The notes below the pieces were generated by a model that worked only from the letters and a program-made list of their open reading frames with translations, had not been told where the DNA came from and did no database searches. From positions 85,544 to 139,254 of the forward strand of contig NZ_JARKVC010000030.1 of assembly GCF_029851875.1 (NCBI RefSeq): a stretch of DNA of 53,711 bases, given 5' to 3'. Made by a program: the position numbers and the translations under genes. Positions 28,636 through 37,275 of the stretch are shown here, in pieces; the stretch's first letter is position 1; each line of letters starts with the position of its first letter. The DNA is from Actinomyces sp. Its GTDB lineage: Bacteria > Actinomycetota > Actinomycetes > Actinomycetales > Actinomycetaceae.

Positions 28636-29043
28636 TCAGGCTGCGCCGTCAGCCGTATCTTCCTGACTACCCTCATTCTCGACGGCGGAGCACGCCTTAA
28701 GCTCATCGACTTCCGCCCGCAAGATAGCAATTTCCTCAGTGAGGCGACGACGGTCCTCACTCGCCTGGGACAAGTCCACACTGAAGCGCAGGGAAAGCAG
28801 AAGCAGAATGATGCCTGCAGTGAAGAAACCGAGGTTGAGAGGCACCTGCACGCCCAAGAGGGTGGAAAGGCGCTTCAGGGCTCCGGGTACGACAGAGAAG
28901 AAAAGACTGCCGAGCGCAATGATGATCCACCACGTGGCATAGCCCTCCTTCATCCCGGAGTTGCGCATCCGCAGGAAGACAGCGCCGAGAACGATGAGGC
29001 CAAAAAGAAGTCCCAGTAGGTAAGTCGAGAAGGCAGGATTCAT
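28636..29043 (-). CDS. DUF2304 small membrane protein (GacJ-like)
   Basis: A 135-residue membrane protein with three hydrophobic segments and a C-terminal coiled coil (RRRLTEEIAILRAEVDELK), typical of DUF2304. In group A streptococcus the DUF2304-type protein GacJ binds and stimulates GacI, a GT2 that loads GlcNAc onto undecaprenyl phosphate. The same pairing is seen here: the start overlaps the stop of the GT2 gene (ATGA), so the partners are co-translated. A GacJ-like role is inferred from this. Confidence 0.85.
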   Translation of the reverse strand: MNPAFSTYLLGLLFGLIVLGAVFLRMRNSGMKEGYATWWIIIALGSLFFSVVPGALKRLSTLLGVQVPLNLGFFTAGIILLLLSLRFSVDLSQASEDRRRLTEEIAILRAEVDELKACSAVENEGSQEDTADGAA

Positions 29044-29777
29044 ATCTGGTCACCGTCCTCACGCAGGTTGGCGTCATAGCGACGAGTGAGAGCAATCCCG
29101 AGAGCGAGGAAAGCACGAAGAAGGAATCGTGCGGCCTGAAGAGGATTGTGCGACGGCGTACCACCCGCACGAGGTCGCATCTCGACGGCGACCTGCCGGA
29201 TGGTGAGTCCCGAACGTACGGCGATGACGAGAGCCTCAATAGTGTCGCCGAGGTACTCGGCAGGATACTCACGGGCGAAGAGGGCGATTGCTCGGCGGCC
29301 AGCAAGCTTGAACCCGGAGGTGGTATCTGTAAGTTTTGTGCCACAGATACGGGACAGGATCACCGCGAGCACGACCATGGCCCAGTAGCGCGGGCCACGC
29401 ACCTCGTAGGTTCCCTTTCCAGCGAAGCGCGCACCAATGACGAGATCTGCATCCTCGCGCTCGGCAGCAGCCAGTAGCGCGGGAATTTCGGCCGGATCGT
29501 GCTGGCCGTCAGCGTCGAGCTGGACGGCATAGTCATAGCCGTGACGTTCGGCGTAGAGATAGCCAGCACGCATGGCTCCGCCAACGCCGAGGTTCAACGG
29601 TAGGTCAAGGACCTTGACCCCTGCCTCATGAGCAATGCGCGCGGTGCGGTCCGTGGACCCATCAGAGACAACAAGAATCTCGGCCCCTTCAGGTGCACGC
29701 TCCTTTATCTCGTCCAGGACGGATCCCAGAACTGCTTCCTCGTTCCAGGCAGGAATGATGACGAGAACGTGATTCAT
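29040..29777 (-). CDS. GT2 polyprenyl-phosphate sugar transferase (GacI/DPM1-like)
   Basis: A 245-residue GT2 of the dolichol-phosphate-mannose-synthase type: VLVIIPAWNEEAVLGSVLDEI, VVSDGSTDRTA, QLDADGQHDPAEIPALL and TSGFKLAGRRAIALF. It should transfer a sugar from a nucleotide donor to undecaprenyl phosphate on the inner membrane face. A hydrophobic C-terminal helix (AARFLLRAFLALGIAL) may attach it to the membrane. It lies between a DUF2142 polytopic protein (1-base overlap) and DUF2304 (4-base overlap), so the three form a tight unit. The sugar is unknown. Confidence 0.9.
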   Translation of the reverse strand: MNHVLVIIPAWNEEAVLGSVLDEIKERAPEGAEILVVSDGSTDRTARIAHEAGVKVLDLPLNLGVGGAMRAGYLYAERHGYDYAVQLDADGQHDPAEIPALLAAAEREDADLVIGARFAGKGTYEVRGPRYWAMVVLAVILSRICGTKLTDTTSGFKLAGRRAIALFAREYPAEYLGDTIEALVIAVRSGLTIRQVAVEMRPRAGGTPSHNPLQAARFLLRAFLALGIALTRRYDANLREDGDQI

Positions 29778-31342
29778 CAGGCCCTCGCCCCCGAGTTAGT
29801 GTCGAAGGACAAATTCTGTCGCGCAACAGACAGCGCAATCGCCAGGAAGACAAAAGCCGTAAGGCTGGTGCCGACCCACACAGCAAAAGGTGAGACTGGC
29901 ATATCCCACCACCACTCGATCCCATTCAAGAGCGTGCGAGGCTGTCCCCCTAAAACACCGCGAGTAAAACGAAGAATCGTGATGTATAGAGTCAGCGAGT
30001 GTGCAACACCGATAAGAAGCACTATGGCCACGTGCTGCGGTCGGCTGAGCAGAGCCGTATCGTCAAGGTCTAGAGCAAGGAGCAAGAAGAAAAGAACTCC
30101 AAACAGAGGCAAGATATAACGCGCCTGATAACCAAAGAGGACAGGAAACACGCCAGCCCCGTGGAAAACAGCCGGCAAGCAGACAAGAGCACCAAATATC
30201 ACGAGAGCCGCGAACCACTTCCTTAGACTGCCTCGCCTGAGAGCCACCATGAGAACAGCACCTGCTGCAATCAAGGACAAGGCGTAAGGAGCGTGTTCGC
30301 CAGTGGGGACGTCAACCCATCCAGGCGACCAACTGGAACCATAGAATCCAGCAAGGTAACGCGGCGCTGAAGCAAGTGCCCAGAGGAAGTTTGGTAGAGA
30401 GAACCCCGCTCCGCCTCCACTACCTCCACCGTTGGTCGGGAGGGCGGTCTGATTGGTGGTTCCGAGCATTGAATACACGCCCCACAGGCCCGCCATCCAC
30501 ATAAAAGCAAACTCAGGCCAGCGCGACCTGAAGTTCCATCGGATCGCGAAGGTGAGGGCAAGGGCCACGACAAGCATGTAAAAACTCACGTCAAAACGTG
30601 AAGAAAGACACAGAATCGCCCCTATCGCTGCCGCAGAAATGAGCGCCCAGCGCCGCCATCCATGCGACTGGGCGGCAGAAAAGGCAGCCGTCGTGAAGGA
30701 AAAAAGACCGGCGATTGCCCACGAGGTCGGATTGTTGGAAGCGATAAAGTACACACCCATCGGAAACCAGCACGCCGCAACCGCTAGCCCTATGGCGCGG
30801 CGCACGGAAGGCCGAGACATCGCCGAGATCGCCCCGATCAATATCACGGAGATGAGCACATTTACCGCTCGCATCCGGACGACGGAGCTCTCTATATCTT
30901 TACCAATCAACAAGTGGTGGAACTGGTAGTAACCAACGGGATAACCACCATCGTCATAGCGGAATGAATAGGTGTATCGATCATCCTTCATGCCCGAAGC
31001 GCAGGCAGCAGACTTAGCGGTCTCAAAGGAATAGCAAGTCATCGCCCGGGGACTCACACCCTCAGGAACACTGATCCAAGTCCCATCCTGCCCCTCTGTG
31101 GTCTGGCAATGCTCCGCAACTGGTCGCGGACACCAGATACTGCCCAGGTGATAGTCGTCGTCAGGCGATGAAGCAACTGGAGAAGCAACCGCCCATCCGA
31201 GGCCGGTCAGCAACATGGCAAGAAGCGCCGCAAAATAGAGGAAGTAGGAACGCCGCCCAGACTTCTCACCCTGCGCTCGCCGAGCAACGACAGGTCTTGC
31301 ACTCACTTCCTCACACAGTTCCACAGTAGACTTAACCATCAC
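29777..31342 (-). CDS. DUF2142 polytopic membrane protein, candidate GT-C glycosyltransferase
   Basis: A 521-residue membrane protein with about 10-12 hydrophobic segments. After the first membrane helix comes SSPDDDYHLGSIWCPRP, the acidic loop typical of DUF2142; such an Asp-rich first outer loop is also the catalytic position in GT-C enzymes that use polyprenyl-phosphate sugars. Together with the GT2 and DUF2304 genes immediately downstream, it probably adds a lipid-carried side-chain sugar to the wall polysaccharide on the outer face, like GacL (inference). The start is GTG 31342 overlapping the rmlCD stop, or ATG 31339; GGAG lies eight bases before the GTG. Confidence 0.82.
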   Translation of the reverse strand: MMVKSTVELCEEVSARPVVARRAQGEKSGRRSYFLYFAALLAMLLTGLGWAVASPVASSPDDDYHLGSIWCPRPVAEHCQTTEGQDGTWISVPEGVSPRAMTCYSFETAKSAACASGMKDDRYTYSFRYDDGGYPVGYYQFHHLLIGKDIESSVVRMRAVNVLISVILIGAISAMSRPSVRRAIGLAVAACWFPMGVYFIASNNPTSWAIAGLFSFTTAAFSAAQSHGWRRWALISAAAIGAILCLSSRFDVSFYMLVVALALTFAIRWNFRSRWPEFAFMWMAGLWGVYSMLGTTNQTALPTNGGGSGGGAGFSLPNFLWALASAPRYLAGFYGSSWSPGWVDVPTGEHAPYALSLIAAGAVLMVALRRGSLRKWFAALVIFGALVCLPAVFHGAGVFPVLFGYQARYILPLFGVLFFLLLALDLDDTALLSRPQHVAIVLLIGVAHSLTLYITILRFTRGVLGGQPRTLLNGIEWWWDMPVSPFAVWVGTSLTAFVFLAIALSVARQNLSFDTNSGARA

Positions 31343-32763
31343 GAAAGTGTCTCCACGTAAGCCTCCAGACGCGCCATCGAGTCCGCCGGCGTAAAGCCGG
31401 CGGCTTTGATCTTGCTCAGGTCTAGCGCGGAGTGAGCGGGGCGCGGGGCGATACCTTCCTTGCCGGCGTAGTACTCCTGCGTACTCACACTGGTGACCTC
31501 ACTCGGGTCGTGGCCCAGCAGCTCGTAGACACGGCGCGCGACCTCGAACCATGAGACCACAGGCCCCTCACCGGAGAGGTTGTAGGTACCGTGCTCGGCC
31601 TGTGTGGTGAGCAGGTGGATGATGCCGGCAGCAAGATCCGTCGTGAAGGTGAGTCGACCAGTCTGGTCCCCCACCACTGAGGGCTTCACGCCGCGCTCGG
31701 CCAGGCCCGCCATGGTCTTGACGAAGTTCTTGCCATCGCCGACCACCCAGCTAGTACGTACCAGATAGTGGCGCGGGGTGGCAGCCACAGCAGCGTCGCC
31801 ACCAGCCTTCGACTGGCCATAGACGCCCAGGGGGCTCGGAGACTCGTCCTCGGTGTGGATCTTCTGCGCGCCATCAAAGGTGTACTCGCTGGAGATGTGC
31901 ACCAAGGTCAGTGCGTGCTCGGAGGCGACACGAGCCAGGTTCGCGGGACCTGTAGCGTTAGCGCGCCAGGCAGCCGGGCGCCCCTCAGCCGTCTCAGCGG
32001 CATCGACAGCAGTCCACGCCGCGGCGTTGACGATGACGTCGTAGTCAGACCAGTCGATCTCAGCCAGGGCCGCAGCATCAGCGATGTCGATCTCCGGCAG
32101 GTCCACACCAGTGGCACTGAAACCAGCCTTGGGGAGCTGAGCCATCAGAGCTCGACCCAGCTGGCCCTTCGCACCAGTCACCAGGACGCGACGGCCAGCA
32201 GTCTCAGGCGCCGGGAAGGGCGTGACCTCAGCCAGACGCGGGTGCGCCTTGTCCTTGTCAGAGAGGACGGCCTCCTCCAACGGGATAGGCCACGGTACGT
32301 TGGCCGTCTCATCGGCAAGGTTCAAGAAGGTGTAGCGCGCCTCAGGCGACCAGTGGTCGTTGACAAGGTAGGTGTAGGCCGTGTTCGGCTCCAAGGTCTG
32401 GTAGGCGTTACCCACACCCTTGGGCACGAAGACAGCCACAGACGGGTCAATCTCGGTGGTGTAGACCGTTCCGAAAGAAGGGCCTTCGCGCAGATCCACC
32501 CAGGCACCGAAGACTCGGCCCGTCGCGACAGAAACAAACTTGTCCCAGGGCTCAGCGTGGATACCGCGGGTGACGCCCACCTCGTCATTGAACGAGATGT
32601 TGTTCTGGACAGGACCGAAGTCTGGAAGGCCAAGAGCAACCATCTTCTCCCGCTGCCAGTTCTCCTTGAACCAGCCGCGGTTGTCCCCGTGCACACTGAG
32701 GTCGATGCGCAGGAAGCCCGGAATGGGCGTGGTCTCGATCCCCAAGGGCTTGGTGTCGCTCAT
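31339..32763 (-). CDS. rmlCD: Fused RmlC-RmlD: dTDP-4-dehydrorhamnose 3,5-epimerase and reductase
   Basis: A 474-residue bifunctional enzyme for the last two steps to dTDP-rhamnose. The N-terminal half (~1-190) is a cupin epimerase with the active-site RGIHAEPWDKF and VFVPKGVGNAYQTLEP. The C-terminal half (~200-474) is an NADPH-dependent reductase starting RRVLVTGAKGQLGRAL, with the catalytic YGQSKAGGD (Tyr-x3-Lys). Such fusions occur in several Actinobacteria. ATG 32763 gives the usual RmlC N-terminus; GGAG precedes it closely. An in-frame extension to 32886 has no ribosome-binding site. The gene leads the operon with the DUF2142, GT2 and DUF2304 genes, linked by overlapping stop and start codons. 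Confidence 0.95.
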   Translation of the reverse strand: MSDTKPLGIETTPIPGFLRIDLSVHGDNRGWFKENWQREKMVALGLPDFGPVQNNISFNDEVGVTRGIHAEPWDKFVSVATGRVFGAWVDLREGPSFGTVYTTEIDPSVAVFVPKGVGNAYQTLEPNTAYTYLVNDHWSPEARYTFLNLADETANVPWPIPLEEAVLSDKDKAHPRLAEVTPFPAPETAGRRVLVTGAKGQLGRALMAQLPKAGFSATGVDLPEIDIADAAALAEIDWSDYDVIVNAAAWTAVDAAETAEGRPAAWRANATGPANLARVASEHALTLVHISSEYTFDGAQKIHTEDESPSPLGVYGQSKAGGDAAVAATPRHYLVRTSWVVGDGKNFVKTMAGLAERGVKPSVVGDQTGRLTFTTDLAAGIIHLLTTQAEHGTYNLSGEGPVVSWFEVARRVYELLGHDPSEVTSVSTQEYYAGKEGIAPRPAHSALDLSKIKAAGFTPADSMARLEAYVETLS

Positions 32764-32904
32764 AGTCTCCATCCGAAGTAAATCCGTGGGTTGCTCATCG
32801 AAGGCCTGCACAGATCTGGGAGCAATCCATGCACGTGCCAACTTTACGTCCCTGCGCACATGGGGCACGCGCAGACCCCGTGGCACTGCGTCAGCATAAT
32901 CGCT

Positions 32905-34032
32905 TCACGCAGCCGCAGCCGCGTGGTAGGCCTCAAGATGGGCGCGAGCAGAAGCACGCCAGGTGAACTGTCCGCTGACGGCCCGCTCTTGCGCCGCGGT
33001 CCCGAGTGCTGCTCGCCGACGTGGATCAGCGGCCAAGTCACTTAGGGCCTGCGCGATGGATTCAGCGCTCGTGCCGCAATAGGCGACGGCCTCTCCCCCG
33101 ACCTCCGGCAGGCTGGTCTCTCGCGTGGTGAGCACTGCCGCACCGCATGCCATGGCTTCCAGCACAGGCAGCCCGAAGCCCTCAGCGATTGAGGGGTAGG
33201 CCAGCACCTGAGAGCCGGACAGGAAGCCTGGCAGGTCCTCAAGCGGGAGGTAGCCGGGACGGATCACCGTCATATGGCCGGGAACCTGAGCCAACGCTGG
33301 TTCGATCCCCTCATCCCACCCCTTGCCACCAGCCAGGACCAGGGCAGGCGGCTCGGGAGCGTGTTCAAAAGCCTGCACCCACCCTCGGACGAGGTTCGGC
33401 ACGTTCTTGCGTGGCTCTAGCGTCCCGAGGAAGCCGATGTAGTCGCCCCCCTCCAAGCCCAGAGAGGCCGCCACACGAGCCCGTTCAGCATCGTCGACAG
33501 GATGGAAGACCTCGGTATCCACTCCGTGATAGGCCACGTAGAAGTGTGAAGGGTCGCCGTCGACGAAGCGCAAGGTCTCATCCCGCGTAGCAGCCGAAGG
33601 GACGACCAGGGCATCCGCACCACGCACAGCACGGCGGATGGCACGGGTGAAGAAACGACGTTTGAGACGCGTATGGGCTTGTGGGTGGGAGAAGAAGGTG
33701 GCGTCATGCAAGGTGACCACCAGCGGTACCCGGTGCAAGGCCGGGTAGGTGTAGTGAGGAGAATGCAGTACATCGGGCCGCAGGCGGCGGATGAGCTCCG
33801 GTAGTCCCGTCTGCTCCCAGGCCATGCGCGCCCCACGGTTGGTGAAGACCGGCGGTACAGCGAAGAGCCTGGCCTGGGGCACCTTGGCGGAGAAGTGCTC
33901 GACGTCGCGCTCCTGCACAGCCATCGCTAGCTGGACGCCTTCTGCCACCAGCTCCGGCACAAGATCATCCACGTAGCGGCCGACACCGCCCAGACTGGCG
34001 GGGATCGCCGTGGCGTCGAGAAGAACCTTCAT
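32905..34032 (-). CDS. Family 4 glycosyltransferase
   Basis: A 375-residue GT-B enzyme starting KVLLDATAIPASLGGVGRYVDDLV. The donor-binding domain contains GFLGTLEPRKNVPNLVRGW and IAEGFGLPVLEAMACG. The pattern is common among mannosyl- and rhamnosyltransferases of wall polysaccharides, but the sugar cannot be assigned. ATG 34032 has no ribosome-binding site; TAGTCT lies seven bases upstream, so it is likely leaderless. It is divergent from a second GT4 gene across 68 bp, and the two proteins share the same motif set. Confidence 0.88.
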   Translation of the reverse strand: MKVLLDATAIPASLGGVGRYVDDLVPELVAEGVQLAMAVQERDVEHFSAKVPQARLFAVPPVFTNRGARMAWEQTGLPELIRRLRPDVLHSPHYTYPALHRVPLVVTLHDATFFSHPQAHTRLKRRFFTRAIRRAVRGADALVVPSAATRDETLRFVDGDPSHFYVAYHGVDTEVFHPVDDAERARVAASLGLEGGDYIGFLGTLEPRKNVPNLVRGWVQAFEHAPEPPALVLAGGKGWDEGIEPALAQVPGHMTVIRPGYLPLEDLPGFLSGSQVLAYPSIAEGFGLPVLEAMACGAAVLTTRETSLPEVGGEAVAYCGTSAESIAQALSDLAADPRRRAALGTAAQERAVSGQFTWRASARAHLEAYHAAAAA

Positions 34033-34039
34033 GGACCTG

Positions 34040-34045
34040 AGACTA
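34040..34045 (-). promoter_or_regulatory. -10 element (TAGTCT), leaderless GT4 gene
   Basis: TAGTCT on the minus strand is followed by seven bases and the ATG at 34032. It lies in the 68-bp spacer facing another promoter of the same design. Confidence 0.5.
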
Positions 34046-34087
34046 GCGAGGAAACGAGGCACCGTGCTGGGGCACACACCCTGCCCG

Positions 34088-34093
34088 TACCCT
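34088..34093 (+). promoter_or_regulatory. -10 element (TACCCT), leaderless GT4 gene
   Basis: TACCCT is followed by seven bases and ATG 34101, with no Shine-Dalgarno sequence. It lies back to back with the promoter of the minus-strand GT4 gene. Confidence 0.5.
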
Positions 34094-34100
34094 TAGGGTC

Positions 34101-35249
34101 ATGTGCCCCTCACCTTCGACGACGCCCTCGCCCTCTGCCGCCTCGCCGCGTGTCGCCATGGTGGTGGAGCAGATGTACCAACCCGTCCCTGGCGGGAGCG
34201 GCACGTACATCACCGAGCTCGCTCAGGCCGCACTGACACGTGGGGCACGAATCGCCGGGTTAACAGCGCATCATGGGGACTCGCTCGACCCCGCCGACGT
34301 CGGACTGCCAGCAGCCATGCCGCTGCGCTCCTCACGCCTGCCTCGCCTGGCCCTCTATGAATCCTGGAACCACGGTGGCTACCCACGTGCAGAGGCCCTC
34401 CTGCCAGGCAGTGAGGTGGTGCACGCGACGACGTGGGCCATCCCGGGCACTGCCCTGCCCCTGGCAGTCACTGTCCATGATCTGGCCTTCCTCCGATCGC
34501 CCGAGCACTTCACTCACCGAGGCAACGCCTACTTCCGCCGCTGCCTGGCTCGAACCATCGCCCACGCCGACGCCGTCATCGCCCCGTCTAGGGCCACCGC
34601 TGACGACTGTGTCGATGCCGGTATTGCGCCCGAGCGCATCGAGGTGATCCCGCATGGTGTTCGCCTCCGGACGGTCAGCTCGGCGCATGTGGAGTCCTTC
34701 CGACAGACCTACGGCCTCACCCGTCCGTACCTGTTGTGGACCGGCACACGTGAGCCACGTAAGAACCTGCGGGGTTTACTGGCTGCTTTTGAGCTAGCTG
34801 CGCCGCATCTGCCTGATCTCGACCTGGTCCTCGTGGGCCCGGCCGGATGGGGCGAAGACTCGACCCAGCAGCCCGTACCAGAGGCCTTGCGCGCAAGAGT
34901 CCATGTGCTGGGCCGGCTGTCTGATGACGACCTTGCTGGCGCCTACCGTGGAGCACGTGCCTTCGCCTTTCCCTCGCACTGGGAGGGATTCGGCCTCCCC
35001 GTCCTAGAAGCCATGGCCTACGGGGCGCCGGTGGTCACCAGTCGCGGTACATGCATGGAGGAAGTTGTGGGAGATGCTGGTTTGCTGGCTGACCCTTCCT
35101 CACCAGAAGATATTGCCGCGCAGCTCGTCCTAGCGGCGGGCAGTGCCCACGATGAGCTCGTCGAGGCAGGGCGGGTACAGGCCGCTCGTTTTACTTGGGA
35201 AGCCTCTGCGGCCTCCCATCTCGCGCTCTATGAGGAGATCGCCCGGTGA
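34101..35249 (+). CDS. Family 4 glycosyltransferase
   Basis: A 382-residue GT-B enzyme. A Ser/Pro-rich leader of ~15 residues precedes PRVAMVVEQMYQPVPGGSGTYITELA. The C-terminal domain has LLWTGTREPRKNLRGLL and HWEGFGLPVLEAMAYG. It resembles its divergent neighbour at 32905 and probably acts in the same pathway. Its stop overlaps the GTG of the following GT2 gene (GTGA). The start follows a leaderless-type promoter. Confidence 0.88.
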   Translation: MCPSPSTTPSPSAASPRVAMVVEQMYQPVPGGSGTYITELAQAALTRGARIAGLTAHHGDSLDPADVGLPAAMPLRSSRLPRLALYESWNHGGYPRAEALLPGSEVVHATTWAIPGTALPLAVTVHDLAFLRSPEHFTHRGNAYFRRCLARTIAHADAVIAPSRATADDCVDAGIAPERIEVIPHGVRLRTVSSAHVESFRQTYGLTRPYLLWTGTREPRKNLRGLLAAFELAAPHLPDLDLVLVGPAGWGEDSTQQPVPEALRARVHVLGRLSDDDLAGAYRGARAFAFPSHWEGFGLPVLEAMAYGAPVVTSRGTCMEEVVGDAGLLADPSSPEDIAAQLVLAAGSAHDELVEAGRVQAARFTWEASAASHLALYEEIAR

Positions 35250-36223
35250 AGGACGTACAGGGCACGCGCCCCAGCGCGCGCATTGTCATCGTCAATTGGC
35301 GCCAGAGCGATCTCACTATCCGGGCTGCACGCTCACTTCAGTCGCAGCTGAGTGAGGGGGACCGTCTCGTCGTCGTCGATAACGGATCTGGGGACGGCTC
35401 TGCCCCACGCATCCGCAAGGCCGGCTTCGAGGTCGTTGAAGCCGCCACAAATGGTGGCTTTGCGGCCGGCGTCAATCTCGGAGCGCAAGATCTCACGGAA
35501 GACGCACTCGTCTTGCTCAATAACGACGCCGTGGCCAGACCGGGCTTCCTCTCTGCCCTGCTGGGAGGTCTCGGCGGCTCTGTCGGGGCGACGACGGCGC
35601 TCCTGCTGCTCACGGGCCGTTGGCGCCTTGCGCTACCAGGCGAAGAAGGCGAGCGCGCCCTCGACGGTCGGCTGTGGACTCGTGTGGATGAGGGCACCAG
35701 GACCACTGTTGGTGAGCAGGGAGAAGGCGTAGAGCTCGTGAACTCCACGGGCAATGTCGTCGACCGGCACGGCAACGGATATGACCGTGATTGGCTCACT
35801 CCCGTGAGCCAGCTCGACGCACCAGCGGAGGTCTTCGGCATCTGTGGCGGAGCCTGCGCCATCGCCGCACAGCCCTGGAAAGAACTCGGAGGGCTTCGCG
35901 AAGACCTCTTCATGTACTACGAGGACAGCGACTTCTCCTACCGTTTACGTCAGGCAGGCTATGAGGTGCGCTTCGTGGAGGAAGCAGTGGCGCAGCACGA
36001 GCACTCGGCGTCATCGGGCACGAGCTCGGAGATGTTCATCCGTGTCAATACCCGAAACCGGCTCCTCGTGGCCGCCGACCACGCCTCGCGCGTGGTCTTC
36101 CTCGATGCACTGGTCCGCACCATCGTGCGGGCCCTCCGCACGGGGTTGAGAGGTCCCGTCGCTCAGGGTCTCCGAGAAGCCCTGAGGCGCCTCACGGACA
36201 AGAGCCTCAAGCCTCCGCACTGA
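35246..36223 (+). CDS. Family 2 glycosyltransferase, WbbL/rhamnosyltransferase-like
   Basis: A 325-residue GT2: ARIVIVNWRQSDLTIRAARSL, then VVVDNGSGDGS, then LVLLNNDAVARPGFL, and the later CGGACAIAAQPWKELGGLREDLFMYYEDSDFSYRL. The last segment is typical of rhamnosyltransferases such as WbbL and RgpB-like enzymes. It probably adds a rhamnose early in the wall polysaccharide. The GTG start overlaps the upstream GT4 stop; the ABC exporter genes follow after 127 bp. Confidence 0.87.
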   Translation: MKDVQGTRPSARIVIVNWRQSDLTIRAARSLQSQLSEGDRLVVVDNGSGDGSAPRIRKAGFEVVEAATNGGFAAGVNLGAQDLTEDALVLLNNDAVARPGFLSALLGGLGGSVGATTALLLLTGRWRLALPGEEGERALDGRLWTRVDEGTRTTVGEQGEGVELVNSTGNVVDRHGNGYDRDWLTPVSQLDAPAEVFGICGGACAIAAQPWKELGGLREDLFMYYEDSDFSYRLRQAGYEVRFVEEAVAQHEHSASSGTSSEMFIRVNTRNRLLVAADHASRVVFLDALVRTIVRALRTGLRGPVAQGLREALRRLTDKSLKPPH

Positions 36224-36350
36224 CACAACCGAGCACGCAGCCTCAGATTCGAAACCGCTATGCTCCTGTGCAACAGTGCTGCGCCATGGGATCACAATGT
36301 CTCGCGGACAGCGCGATGACGGCACAAGCTCAGGTCAAGGAGGAACGCAG

Positions 36351-37274
36351 GTGACCACCGCCTCGGAACGCGCTGAGCGTTTAGCACTGGAGCCAATGCG
36401 TGCAGCAACCCCTCCAGCAGGTTTCTTCAAGGGTACTGGTGAATCCCTTCATGATATTTGGAGTCGCCGAGATCTCATTCGACGCCTTACTCGACGTGAG
36501 ATTCGGGCCAAATACAAAGACTCAGTCCTCGGTGTCCTGTGGAGCCTTCTCAAGCCCTTCGTCAACCTCCTCATCTACGTCCTGGTCCTAGGGCGCATTA
36601 TGGGTGCCGAGCGCTCTATCCCAGACTTCGCTATCTATGTCTTCACCGGTCTCACCGCATGGCAGTTGTTCTCAGACATCATCTCGACCTCCACTGCCTC
36701 AATTATCAATAACTCAGGGATCATCAAGAAGATTCAGCTCCCCAGGGAGATCTTTCCAATCTCCGCGGCCGGCGCCTCATTGTTTAACTTCCTGATGCAA
36801 TTCATGATCCTCGTTCTCGCCGTCACGATCCTGCCTCTCACCAGCAATGCGACGCCACCACAGCTTGGAGCCAATCTCCTCTACCTGCCTTACGCTCTGG
36901 TGCTTTTACTTGTCTGGGCCCTCACCCTGGGCCTAGCCCTGTCTGCTCTTAATGTCTACCTGCGAGACATTCAGTACCTCGTCGAGATTGCTCTCATAGT
37001 CGGCATGTGGGCCTCTCCTATCGTCTACTCCTGGGAGATGGTGACAAAGGTGGCACACGGCTCGTCCTGGATTGAGGGTCTCTACCTCGCTAACCCTGTC
37101 ACCCTAGTCGTCATGGGTTTCCAACGCTCCATGTGGGGAGCGGGGGCAGACCAGGTTCTCGCGCCGCACCTCCTTACTCGCATGAGCGTTAGCCTGGTAA
37201 TCGGCTTGATCAGCCTCGGCTTGGCGCAGCGTCTTTTCGCCGTCCTTCAGCGCAACTTTGCTCAGGAGCTCTAA
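36351..37274 (+). CDS. wzm: ABC-2 type polysaccharide export permease
   Basis: Wzm is the membrane half of the ABC exporter that carries lipid-linked polysaccharide to the outer face. The 307-residue protein has an N-terminal amphipathic region with RDLIRRLTRREIRAKYKDSVLGVLWSLLKP, the hallmark of this permease family, and about six membrane segments. GTG 36351 was chosen because AAGGAGG lies seven bases upstream. The ATPase gene follows one base after the stop. The gene uses the rare TTA leucine codon early (36381-36383). Confidence 0.95.
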   Translation: MTTASERAERLALEPMRAATPPAGFFKGTGESLHDIWSRRDLIRRLTRREIRAKYKDSVLGVLWSLLKPFVNLLIYVLVLGRIMGAERSIPDFAIYVFTGLTAWQLFSDIISTSTASIINNSGIIKKIQLPREIFPISAAGASLFNFLMQFMILVLAVTILPLTSNATPPQLGANLLYLPYALVLLLVWALTLGLALSALNVYLRDIQYLVEIALIVGMWASPIVYSWEMVTKVAHGSSWIEGLYLANPVTLVVMGFQRSMWGAGADQVLAPHLLTRMSVSLVIGLISLGLAQRLFAVLQRNFAQEL

Positions 37275-37275
37275 C

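Noticed and set aside
32764..32886. N-terminal extension of RmlCD (in-frame start at 32886)
   Set aside because: The added 41 residues have no match to RmlC N-termini and no ribosome-binding site. The stretch more likely holds the promoter.
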